Source of the DNA: a bacterium
Lineage (GTDB): Bacteria > Bacillota > Clostridia > Oscillospirales > Acutalibacteraceae
DNA: 64,000 bases
NCBI GenBank assembly: GCA_020624805.1
Contig: JAHKVW010000029.1
Coordinates: forward strand, 1-64,000
Direction: 5' to 3'
Below, piece by piece: positions 41,259 through 49,460 of this stretch. The translations under genes and the position numbers were made by a program. Below the pieces are notes generated by a model. That model was not told where the DNA came from and did no database searches. It saw nothing but the letters and a program-made list of their open reading frames with translations. Position 1 is the stretch's first letter. Every line of letters starts with the position of its first letter.

Positions 41259-41603
41259 TCAGTCGGCGCACAACGCGCCGAGCGTATCTCTCTTTGTCAA
41301 AAGGTCTTGCAGGAGCGGGGTGTAATCCATTTCGGTACGCGCGCGCAGCAGCTCTGTTATCTCGACGGAAACCTGATACATCGGGGTCAGCGAAAGATTG
41401 CCCAAAACGCCCTTGAGCGCGTGAGCCGCCTCAAACGCGCTGTCAAGATCGCCTGCTTGTAACGCGGCTTGCAGCTTATCGAAATTCGCTTCCGCGGGGA
41501 TCATGCCCACCAGCTTAAGATACAGCGCTTCATTGCCGGCGCATCTGCCGAGACCTTCTTCGGTATTTGCTCCGAAATCGTTCAGCTTTTCGATCGTTAA
41601 CAT
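41259..41603 (-). CDS. Stand-alone Hpt phosphotransfer protein
   Basis: A 114-aa helical protein. AAHALKGVLGNLSLTPM holds the phosphorylatable His of Hpt domains (HxLKG). The start is ATG at 41603, overlapping the upstream REC-EAL gene by 7 nt. It lies between hybrid kinases upstream and an HD-GYP gene downstream, so it probably relays phosphate between their receivers and the REC-GGDEF-EAL protein. Confidence 0.9.
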   Translation of the reverse strand: MLTIEKLNDFGANTEEGLGRCAGNEALYLKLVGMIPAEANFDKLQAALQAGDLDSAFEAAHALKGVLGNLSLTPMYQVSVEITELLRARTEMDYTPLLQDLLTKRDTLGALCAD

Positions 41604-43303
41604 GATGTTTCTTCCTTTCCTTGACATTCCTGATTGATCAATTCGCCGAAGCGCTCAGCGGGCAGCGGCGGCGAAAAATAATAACCCTGTACGATATCAC
41701 AGCCCATTTGCCGCAGCACGTTGAGCTGTTCTTCTTCCTCTACGCCCTCCGCCACGACGGGGACATGAAGGAACCGAGCGATATCCATCACCAGTCTGAC
41801 GAGCCCGAGCTTTTTGTCATCCAACAGCATCCGGCGGATGAACTGCATATCGATCTTCAATACGTCGATCGGGATCTCGGTCAGCATATTCAGTGAGGAA
41901 TAGCCGGCGCCGAAGTCGTCCATCTCGATCTTGAAGCCCTTATCTCTCAGGCTGCCGACCACCTCGATCAGCCGATCCGCGCTGTCGGAATAGGCGGACT
42001 CGGTGATCTCGAGCATCAGCTCATCGGGGGTGAGGGAGAACTCGTCGAGGATATCGCAGAGCTTTTTCTCCAGCTCGGGGTCGAAGATATCGACGCGCGA
42101 CACGTTCACCGAGATCGGGACGGTCACATCGTATTGCTCGCGCCAGCGCTTGATCTGCTGCGCGGCACAGCGCCAGACATAGTGATCCACCCGACGGATC
42201 AGACCGTTCTGTTCAAAGAGCGGGATGAACTCGCCCGGACTGATAAATCCGAGCTCTGGATGGATCCAGCGGATCAGCGCCTCGGCGCTGGTGAGCACGG
42301 GACACTCACCCTGTATTTGATATTTCGGCTGAAAATAGACGAAAAAATCACCGTTGTCGATCGCGGCGTCGACGTCGCCGATCAGCCGTTCATGAAAGAC
42401 CGTGCGTTCATACAGCTCGTTGTTGTAGCGGGTCGTCAAAGAGCCGTATTGACCGCGGATGCGATCGCATGCCAGCTTGGCGCGGCCGAACCACGACTCG
42501 GGCTCGCCCTCATTCCCTTCACAGGAATAGACGCCCGCCCTCAGGCGCAGACTGCGCGATCCGGCAAATTCCGCGAGCTTCTTTTGCATCTCTTCCAACA
42601 GCGGCTCATATTCCTCCTGCCGTTCGCAGAAGATGAAGAAGGTGTCGCTTTCACTGCGGCAGGCGATACCGCGCAGCTGTGTGAGCTTTTCATCGATCAT
42701 CCCGCCGATGCAGGCGAGCACGCGGTCGCCCTCGCCGCGGCCGAACAGCTCGTTGATGAGATGGAAGCGGTCGAGGTTGAGCACCAGCGCGTCCATCGGG
42801 CGATCGAGCCGATGGATCATCCGACGCAGGTACACGAAGAAGAAACTGCGCGTATACAGCCCCGAGACCTTGTCGCGCTCGGTGGAGCGGATGATGCTCT
42901 TGTCCTCGCTCAGCTCGATGATCCTCTCACATCGCGCGAGGATGACCTCGGGCATGTCATAGGGCTTGGTGATGAAATCCGCGGCGCCCATACGGATGCT
43001 GCGAACCTCGGCGGATTTTTCGGACGTCATCACGATGATGGGGATCCGCTTGAGCGCTTCATCCGCCTGACAGCGCTCGATCACCTCAAAGCCGTCCATC
43101 ACGGGCATCAGCAGATCGAGCAGGATCAGCGAATAATCCGCGTCGGGCTGTGTCAGCATCATCATGGCTTCCTGACCGTCGGACGCGGTTGCGATCTCAA
43201 AGGTCTGTGACAGCATCGCGCCGAGCAGTTCCCGGTTGATCAGTTCATCATCGACAATCAGCACGCGGCGTTTGATACCGCTTGCTGTCATATAATTCTT
43301 CAT
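41597..43303 (-). CDS. Response regulator with degenerate GGDEF and intact EAL domain
   Basis: A 568-aa protein. The receiver domain (12-130) has VLIVDDE, phospho-acceptor Asp63 in LLDLLMPVMDG, MTSEK and Lys113. The GGDEF domain (about 140-300) is degenerate: the signature is SESDT, so no cyclase activity is expected. The EAL domain (310-560) is complete: SAEALIRWIHP, ISVNVSR, LEITES, MDDFGAGYSSLNML, LKIDMQF, VAEGVEEEEQ, QGYYFSPPLP. It should hydrolyse c-di-GMP to pGpG under control of phosphorylation. GGAGAG precedes ATG. Third gene of the operon. Confidence 0.93.
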   Translation of the reverse strand: MKNYMTASGIKRRVLIVDDELINRELLGAMLSQTFEIATASDGQEAMMMLTQPDADYSLILLDLLMPVMDGFEVIERCQADEALKRIPIIVMTSEKSAEVRSIRMGAADFITKPYDMPEVILARCERIIELSEDKSIIRSTERDKVSGLYTRSFFFVYLRRMIHRLDRPMDALVLNLDRFHLINELFGRGEGDRVLACIGGMIDEKLTQLRGIACRSESDTFFIFCERQEEYEPLLEEMQKKLAEFAGSRSLRLRAGVYSCEGNEGEPESWFGRAKLACDRIRGQYGSLTTRYNNELYERTVFHERLIGDVDAAIDNGDFFVYFQPKYQIQGECPVLTSAEALIRWIHPELGFISPGEFIPLFEQNGLIRRVDHYVWRCAAQQIKRWREQYDVTVPISVNVSRVDIFDPELEKKLCDILDEFSLTPDELMLEITESAYSDSADRLIEVVGSLRDKGFKIEMDDFGAGYSSLNMLTEIPIDVLKIDMQFIRRMLLDDKKLGLVRLVMDIARFLHVPVVAEGVEEEEQLNVLRQMGCDIVQGYYFSPPLPAERFGELINQECQGKEETSC

Positions 43304-43330
43304 GGCACTCTCCGTATCAATCTTTCGGAA

Positions 43331-46249
43331 TCATTCTGCTTTGATACAATCGGCGAGCGTCGCGATCAGCTCGTCGGGGTTAAAGGGCTTTGCGACGTGG
43401 GCGTTCATTCCCGCGTCAAAAGCCTCTTGTCTGTCATCTTCAAAGGTGTTCGCTGTAACGGCGATGATGGGGATGCGGGCGTTCTCACCCGCCGATTCAC
43501 GGATCCTGCGCGTCGCGTCATAGCCGTTCAACACGGGCATCTGGATATCCATCAGGATCGCGCTGTAATAGCCCGCATCGGACTGTTCGAGCATCTCGGC
43601 GGCGACCTGTCCGTTTTCGGCGACGTCTACGATAAAGCCCTCCTGCGTGAGGATCATGCAGGCGATCTCGCTGTTGATCGGGTTATCCTCCGCCAAAAGG
43701 ATCCGAACGCCGCTGAAATCGATATGTTTCGATTCTGCCTGAGCAATGGGCGCATGGACATCTTCCTCTTTCGCGAGCGGGAAGCGCAATCGCACCGTAA
43801 AGGTCGTGCCCTTACCCTGCTCGGTTTGGACAAAGATCGTACCGTTCATCATCTCGACGAACCTTTTGGTGATCGCCATCCCCAGACCCGTACCCTGGAT
43901 CGCGTTGACGGTTTGACTGCGTTCGCGCTCGAACGAGTCAAAGATATGCTCGGCGAACTCCGGGCTCATGCCGATGCCCGTGTCGCTGACGCTGATCTCA
44001 TAGGTCGTTTCTGTTGCGGTCGTCTCCGGCTCTGTCAGCCTGACGCTGACGCTGCCGCCGGAGGGTGTGTATTTATAGGCGTTGGAGATCAGGTTGAGCA
44101 GGATGCGGTTGAGACGGTTTTTATCACAGACGACATAGCGGTGCTTGACGTCGCTGTGATCCACCGTGTAGGTCAGCGGCTTTGCCTGCATTTGTATATC
44201 AAAGATATGACAGGTCTCGTCGAGGATCTCGGTCAGATCGGCAGGCGCCGGATCCAACTCCATCTTGCCTGATTCGATGCGGCTCATATCGAGGATATCG
44301 TTGATCAGTGAGAGCAGTTGTTTTCCCGAGGTATCGATCTTTTCCAGATAGGAGCGGGTCGATTCGGGCACGCCCTCCTCCTTCAGCGCCAGCGCCGTGT
44401 AGCCGGTGATCGCGTTCATCGGCGTGCGGATATCGTGGCTCATGTTGGAGAGAAAGGCACTCTTGGCGCGGCTGTTTTCTTCCGCAAGAAGCCGTTCGGC
44501 TTCGATGAGCTGTTCCCGCTTTTTGATGATGGAAAAGATGCTGAATATCAGGAGCAGTGATCCGAGCAGCAGACCGCCGAGGATCAGGATATTTTTTCTG
44601 ACGGTCTGGGCAAATCCGTTGAAGCGTTCATCCAGAAATCGGTTCGTCTGTTTGACGCTGTCGTTGTGGGGTTCCAATCCCGCCTGCCCGGCAAGATCGG
44701 TGTGTACCTCCTGCACCTCCTGCGTGACTGCCTTTGCGTGATCGAGGGTGGTGCGGTTCACCCATGATACGGATACCAGCAGGATCAGACAGAACAGGAT
44801 GATCCAGACCACGGTGCTCTTACCGATCAGTCGTGTTTTGTCGCGCCGCATCAGCACGCGGAACAGGATCATACCGATCAGGCTCCACAATATCAGGATC
44901 ATATAGGATTCCGCCGCCAGCTCACTTTGTGACTGGATATGCGGCAGCAGATAGAACACCGCGAAAATCACGGCGATCACGGCGCCGATCACACCGAACA
45001 GGAGCGTGGAGATCTTTTTCTCTCGTTTGCCGATCACAGCGGCGCAAATCGAAACATAGGCGTAGACGACGGTCGCGCCGATGGTGGTGACGTCGACGAT
45101 CCAGCCGATCGCGGTTCTGCCGAAGAACGGGATGATCATGGAGATAATTGCGACAGACCACAGCGCGCGTGAGGGGATCCCCTTTTTGTTGAGCTTTCCC
45201 ACTTGTTTGGGAAGCATTTCGTCGGCGGACATACGATAGATCAGGCGGCTCAGCGCGATCATATTGCCGATCAGACCGGTGAAGATGCCGCAGAAGGAGG
45301 CGACGCCCAAGATGATCAGACCCGCCGTTCCTATGGCGTTTTGCGCGGCGTAGAAGGTCGGCAGACCGCGGATGCCTTCTATGTCGGATAATACACCGAT
45401 GTATTCGCTCCAGCTGTAAAAGCCGTCGGGGGTAGCCGCGGCAGCGCACAGCGTGAGCATGATATACGCGAGCGCGCCGGTGGCGAGCGCCGCGATCAGG
45501 ATCAACAGGACTTTTTTCTGTCGAAAACGAAACTCTTCGGCAGAATGGGAAATCGACTCAAAGCCGATGAATGCCCACGGAGCGAGGAGCACGATCGCCA
45601 TGATCTGGGATACGGGCTCACCCTGTGACGAGAAAGCGGGCGTGATATCGCCGAGCCCTCCGCGTCGGACAGCGATCATGACACAGCACACGGCGATCCC
45701 CGCGAAGAGCAGAATCGCGCAGAGCGTCTGTACAAATGCCGAAAGGCGTTTTCCCGCGACACAGACCAGACACGCGGCGGCGATGATCGCGACGGACAAC
45801 AGCACTTCGCCCATGTAGACGGTGTAGCCCGCGATCTGATAAGAAAAGCCGAAGCAGAATACGTCGCCGAAAAGGAATCGGACGATCAAAGAAAGCGCCG
45901 TGCTGTTCGCCCAGATGATCGCGGCGTAGGTCAACAGCAGCATCCACGCGCACAAAAAGCCGTGGTCGCTTCCGAGTACCTTGGCGGCAAAGGTATAGGA
46001 GCCGCCGGCGTCGGGATACCGCGCCATCAAAACGCGGTAGCTCAGCCCGATGATCAGCATGATCGCCGCGCCGATCAACAGTCCTGTCACGGAGCCCCAC
46101 GGTCCCGCGATGGGCAGGAAGGTGGTGCCGGGCATGACAAAGGCGCCCCATCCGACAGCGCTGCCGAAGGCGAGTGCCCATACCGCGACAGGGGAGAGGT
46201 ATTTGCTCAGCCCGCCGGTATTCTGTTGTGTGTCCTGAATACGAATCAT
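43331..46249 (-). CDS. Amino acid permease-hybrid histidine kinase fusion
   Basis: A 972-aa protein. Residues 15-480 are an APC-superfamily transporter of about twelve helices (LAFGSAVGWGAFVMPGTTFLP, YRVLMARYPDAGGSYTFAAK, PWAFIGFESISHSAEEF, IALSRLIYRMSADEMLPK). Then an extracytoplasmic stretch, another helix, and a kinase: SNMSHDIRTPMNAITGY (His605), N box NLISNAYKYTPSGG, G boxes DTGIGMS and GTGLGMAITK. A receiver ends the chain: LLAEDNPIN, Asp901 in LMDIQMPVLNG, VTANTFEDD. The start is the ATG at 46249 (GGAG at 6 nt). It is analogous to CbrA, where a transporter-like domain is the sensor, but uses the APC fold. Likely senses amino acids or amines. Confidence 0.93.
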   Translation of the reverse strand: MIRIQDTQQNTGGLSKYLSPVAVWALAFGSAVGWGAFVMPGTTFLPIAGPWGSVTGLLIGAAIMLIIGLSYRVLMARYPDAGGSYTFAAKVLGSDHGFLCAWMLLLTYAAIIWANSTALSLIVRFLFGDVFCFGFSYQIAGYTVYMGEVLLSVAIIAAACLVCVAGKRLSAFVQTLCAILLFAGIAVCCVMIAVRRGGLGDITPAFSSQGEPVSQIMAIVLLAPWAFIGFESISHSAEEFRFRQKKVLLILIAALATGALAYIMLTLCAAAATPDGFYSWSEYIGVLSDIEGIRGLPTFYAAQNAIGTAGLIILGVASFCGIFTGLIGNMIALSRLIYRMSADEMLPKQVGKLNKKGIPSRALWSVAIISMIIPFFGRTAIGWIVDVTTIGATVVYAYVSICAAVIGKREKKISTLLFGVIGAVIAVIFAVFYLLPHIQSQSELAAESYMILILWSLIGMILFRVLMRRDKTRLIGKSTVVWIILFCLILLVSVSWVNRTTLDHAKAVTQEVQEVHTDLAGQAGLEPHNDSVKQTNRFLDERFNGFAQTVRKNILILGGLLLGSLLLIFSIFSIIKKREQLIEAERLLAEENSRAKSAFLSNMSHDIRTPMNAITGYTALALKEEGVPESTRSYLEKIDTSGKQLLSLINDILDMSRIESGKMELDPAPADLTEILDETCHIFDIQMQAKPLTYTVDHSDVKHRYVVCDKNRLNRILLNLISNAYKYTPSGGSVSVRLTEPETTATETTYEISVSDTGIGMSPEFAEHIFDSFERERSQTVNAIQGTGLGMAITKRFVEMMNGTIFVQTEQGKGTTFTVRLRFPLAKEEDVHAPIAQAESKHIDFSGVRILLAEDNPINSEIACMILTQEGFIVDVAENGQVAAEMLEQSDAGYYSAILMDIQMPVLNGYDATRRIRESAGENARIPIIAVTANTFEDDRQEAFDAGMNAHVAKPFNPDELIATLADCIKAE

Positions 46250-46305
46250 GGTATGCTCCATCAAATTATGGTTACGGATGGATCCCTCCATACCGGTTAT
46301 TTCGA

Positions 46306-49134
46306 TTATAAATCAGCGTCGATGAGCTCCATCAGCGTATGGTGAAGCTGATCGGGCTCGACGGGTTTTGACAGATGAGCGTTCATGCCCGCCTGCAAGG
46401 ATCGCTGTACATCCTCATCAAACGCGTTTGCCGTCAGCGCGATGATCGGGACGCTTTTGGCGTCCTCGCGGGGCAGCGCACGGATCGCGGCGGCGGTCTC
46501 CAGACCGTCCATGACCGGCATGCGCACATCCATCAGCACCGCGTCATAGTAATGCGGCTCGCTGTCGCTGAACAGCCTGAGCGCGATCTGTCCGTTTTCG
46601 GCGTGGTCGGTCGCCATGCCCTTGATGGACAGCAGCTCCTTGATGATCTCGGCGTTGATCGGCAGATCTTCGGCGAGAAGGATCCTTCTGCCTGCCAGCT
46701 CAACGCGGCTCTTCGCCGCCTTGACGGGCAGGTGCATGACGCGTTCGATCTCACGGCTGACTACCACGGGGAACTCCGACTTCGGGATAAAGCCGTCGAC
46801 TCCCGCCGCGATCGCCTCATCCATGACGTCGACGCTGTCATAGGCGGTCAGCGCGATCACGCGGGTCTCGTTGCTGTATCGTCGGCGGATCTCACGCGTG
46901 ACGTCCGCGCCGCCGCGATAGGGCATCCGCCAATCCACCAGCACAAGGTTATAGGGCTCCTGTTTCGCGTGATGGATCTCGATCGCCGAGATCGCCTCAT
47001 CCGCCGAGGATACGGCGTCCGCCGAAACGCCGATGTCATCGAGAACGATGCCGGCGTGTTCCAGCGCGATCGGATCGTCATCCACGACCAGCGCTTTGAT
47101 CGCCGAGTAGTCGAACGCCTTGGTATTGCGTTTGCCGTTTTCACAGTTTTTGAGCGTAACGGTCACTGTGAAGGTCGAGCCTTCACCCTTCTTCGACGTG
47201 ACGTCGATGGTGCCGTTCATCATTTCTACGATGCTTTTGGTGATCGCCATCCCCAGTCCCGTACTGCCGTATTTGTTCCTGCGGCTGGCGTCCTCTTGCG
47301 TAAAGGGGTCAAAGAGCTTCGGCAGATAGTCCCTGTCCATTCCGATACCGGTATCGCGCACGGTAAAGCGGAGCGTTGTCTGGCGGTCAAAGCAGGCGAT
47401 CTGATCGACCGTAAAGGTCACATTTCCCGGCGCGTCGGTGAATTTGATCGCGTTGCTCAGGATATTGATGATGACCTGTTTGAGCTTGGTATCGTCGCCG
47501 AAGTACCAGTCGTCGACCGCGCCGTTGATATGACATTCAAAGCTCAGGCCCTTGTCGTCGCACTGGGATTGGACGATGGTGTTGATCTGTTCCAGCATTT
47601 CCGCCAGATTGAATTCTTCTTTATGGAGCGTCAATCTGCCCGATTCGATGCGGCTCATATCGAGGATATCGTTGATCAGGTTGAGCAGATGACCCGCGCT
47701 TTCGCCGATCTTGAGCAGATAATCCTTTGTCTTTTCGCTGAGGGTCGGATCCTTCAGCGCGATGCTGTTGAGCCCGATGATCGCGTTCATCGGGGTGCGG
47801 ATCTCGTGACTCATGCTGGACAAAAAGGCGGTTTTGGCGACATTGGCGTGCTCCGCTTCTTTCAGCGCGAGCGCCAAAATGTCGTTCTGCTCACGCTCAT
47901 GTCGGAGCACGTCGGTCACGTCGGACTTGAGCAGCAGGAAAAAGCGCGTTTCTCTGTCGATGACATAGTAGGTGAACCGTTTGTAATAGGTCGCGCCGTC
48001 GATCTCACAAGTCACGTTGATGGTATAGGACTCGTTGTCCTCCAGATTCTCCGCGATGGTGTCGATCGAAAGCGCCTCTTCCAGCGCCGCGATATCGTGC
48101 ATGCTCTCAGACGCCGCGGGCAACACCTGATCGTGGATATAGTCGGCATATAAGCCGCTGTGGTGCTTGGGAAAGATACTGCCTTTCCCTATCTTGGAAG
48201 CGTCGCCGATCACGACGCTGTAGTTGTTGTCGACGATATAGGTGACCATATCGTACTGCTGTGCGAGAACCTTCTCGTTGAGTACCTCGGCGACCTTCTC
48301 GTTGTTGTATTCGCTCTCCGTGCCGAAGAGGATCAGATCGCCGCTCGTGGGCGCATGGGCGACCGAACGTGTAAAGTGTACAAAGCACTGCCGCCCCGAT
48401 TGCCGACGGCAATAGGCGACAAAGGTCGCGGGCGGAGCGCCCTTATAAAAGCGATCCATCAGCTGCTCGATACGGAAGCATTCTTCATATTTCTCTCTGT
48501 CGCCGTCGACGAGCAGACTCTCCCGACGAACCCGTTCCGCGTCCTCAAACAGTACGCCTGCCCGATCTGTTTGGTAGAGATCGACGCCGTGTGCTTCTTC
48601 GATCAGTCCTGTGGTCAGGTTACTGCGAAAAACGGTCAGGCTGGTATCGGCGGCAGAGTGGAGCTGTTCGAGCATCGAGTTGTAGACGCCCGCGCGGCGG
48701 TAGCTTTCTTCCTTGGCGAGATACTGCTCGGTGATATCGCTGATGAACACATAGAACACATCACCGTAACCGGGGAACTGGGCGAAATGGCCGTAGTCGT
48801 CGACCCATCGGATACTGCCGTCCTTGCGGATGATGCGGTACTCCACGTGATCGCGGTTTGCCGCCTTTTGATCGTGGATCTGCTCCTCAATCGACTGATC
48901 GATCGACTCATAGTCGTCGGGATGCACCATACCCTTGAAGGTGTATCCGGTCAGCTCGCGAAACTCTTCATCCGTGTCGCAGCCGTACATGATCCGCACG
49001 GCGCTGTTGACATACAAAAGCTCCATCTCCGCGTCGGCGCGGTAGATGAAAAATCCTCCGGGGATCTGTTCTCCGATCCACTCGATCGCAGAGGTCATAT
49101 ATCCGCTTTGAAACAGTTCGTTCGGTGTCGACAT
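46306..49134 (-). CDS. PAS hybrid histidine kinase with two receiver domains
   Basis: A 942-aa soluble-looking kinase. PAS-like domains (about 20-145 with WIGEQIPGGFFIYRADAEMELL and YRIIRKDGSIRWVDDYGHF; another around 290-415) precede LSSMSHEIRTPMNAIIGL (His443), NILSNAIKFTDAPG, DTGIGMDRD and STGLGMAITK. The first receiver has VVDDDP and LVLVDWRMPYRGG; the second has LLAEDLPIN and LMDVRMPVMDG. The start is ATG at 49134 (GGAGAGAG). First gene of the operon, with its own promoter (49205-49233). It probably passes phosphate through its receivers to the downstream Hpt protein. Confidence 0.93.
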   Translation of the reverse strand: MSTPNELFQSGYMTSAIEWIGEQIPGGFFIYRADAEMELLYVNSAVRIMYGCDTDEEFRELTGYTFKGMVHPDDYESIDQSIEEQIHDQKAANRDHVEYRIIRKDGSIRWVDDYGHFAQFPGYGDVFYVFISDITEQYLAKEESYRRAGVYNSMLEQLHSAADTSLTVFRSNLTTGLIEEAHGVDLYQTDRAGVLFEDAERVRRESLLVDGDREKYEECFRIEQLMDRFYKGAPPATFVAYCRRQSGRQCFVHFTRSVAHAPTSGDLILFGTESEYNNEKVAEVLNEKVLAQQYDMVTYIVDNNYSVVIGDASKIGKGSIFPKHHSGLYADYIHDQVLPAASESMHDIAALEEALSIDTIAENLEDNESYTINVTCEIDGATYYKRFTYYVIDRETRFFLLLKSDVTDVLRHEREQNDILALALKEAEHANVAKTAFLSSMSHEIRTPMNAIIGLNSIALKDPTLSEKTKDYLLKIGESAGHLLNLINDILDMSRIESGRLTLHKEEFNLAEMLEQINTIVQSQCDDKGLSFECHINGAVDDWYFGDDTKLKQVIINILSNAIKFTDAPGNVTFTVDQIACFDRQTTLRFTVRDTGIGMDRDYLPKLFDPFTQEDASRRNKYGSTGLGMAITKSIVEMMNGTIDVTSKKGEGSTFTVTVTLKNCENGKRNTKAFDYSAIKALVVDDDPIALEHAGIVLDDIGVSADAVSSADEAISAIEIHHAKQEPYNLVLVDWRMPYRGGADVTREIRRRYSNETRVIALTAYDSVDVMDEAIAAGVDGFIPKSEFPVVVSREIERVMHLPVKAAKSRVELAGRRILLAEDLPINAEIIKELLSIKGMATDHAENGQIALRLFSDSEPHYYDAVLMDVRMPVMDGLETAAAIRALPREDAKSVPIIALTANAFDEDVQRSLQAGMNAHLSKPVEPDQLHHTLMELIDADL

Positions 49135-49204
49135 AGGCTCTCTCCGTTCCGTAGGCAACACCGCAAGAAATCTTGCGTGTTTGCCTTAACATCTTAACCA
49201 ATTT

Positions 49205-49233
49205 ATTATAAACTATCACCACAAAAAATACAA
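49205..49233 (-). promoter_or_regulatory. Sigma-A promoter of the phosphorelay operon
   Basis: Minus-strand TTGTAT (49228-49233), 17-nt spacer, TATAAT (49205-49210), 71 nt before the kinase start. Confidence 0.65.
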
Positions 49234-49349
49234 CAATTATACGAAAAAAAGGTGGCTTTTTCCGACTGTCTGTGCACTCCGAAGCGTACAACGGCGCCGT
49301 GAGGAAAAAAATACCGTTTTATCTTGTGTAGATTTCATAAAATCTGCCA

Positions 49350-49355
49350 TATAAT
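49350..49355 (+). promoter_or_regulatory. -10 box of the GGDEF-EAL gene
   Basis: TATAAT with no good -35 at standard spacing (a TTGTGT lies 20 nt upstream). It implies a transcript start near 49362, after the ATG at 49359, and so supports translation from 49461. The 49234-49460 gap holds nothing else recognised. Confidence 0.4.
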
Positions 49356-49460
49356 TATATGACTAATTCCGATTTTATGGCTGCCATATTGAAAAAATTG
49401 CCGAAAAATACTATGATTAGTTTGAATTCCCGGCGATTTGTTAAAGGAAAGGTAACGGTC

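Noticed and set aside
46375-48153. A 592-codon open frame on the plus strand
   Set aside because: Antisense of the hybrid kinase gene; no start signal and no recognisable motif.
49359-49460. Upstream start of the GGDEF-EAL gene
   Set aside because: No ribosome site, and the TATAAT at 49350-49355 would place the transcript start after this ATG.
49234-49460. A c-di-GMP (GEMM) riboswitch before the GGDEF-EAL gene
   Set aside because: The conserved aptamer blocks were looked for and not found.
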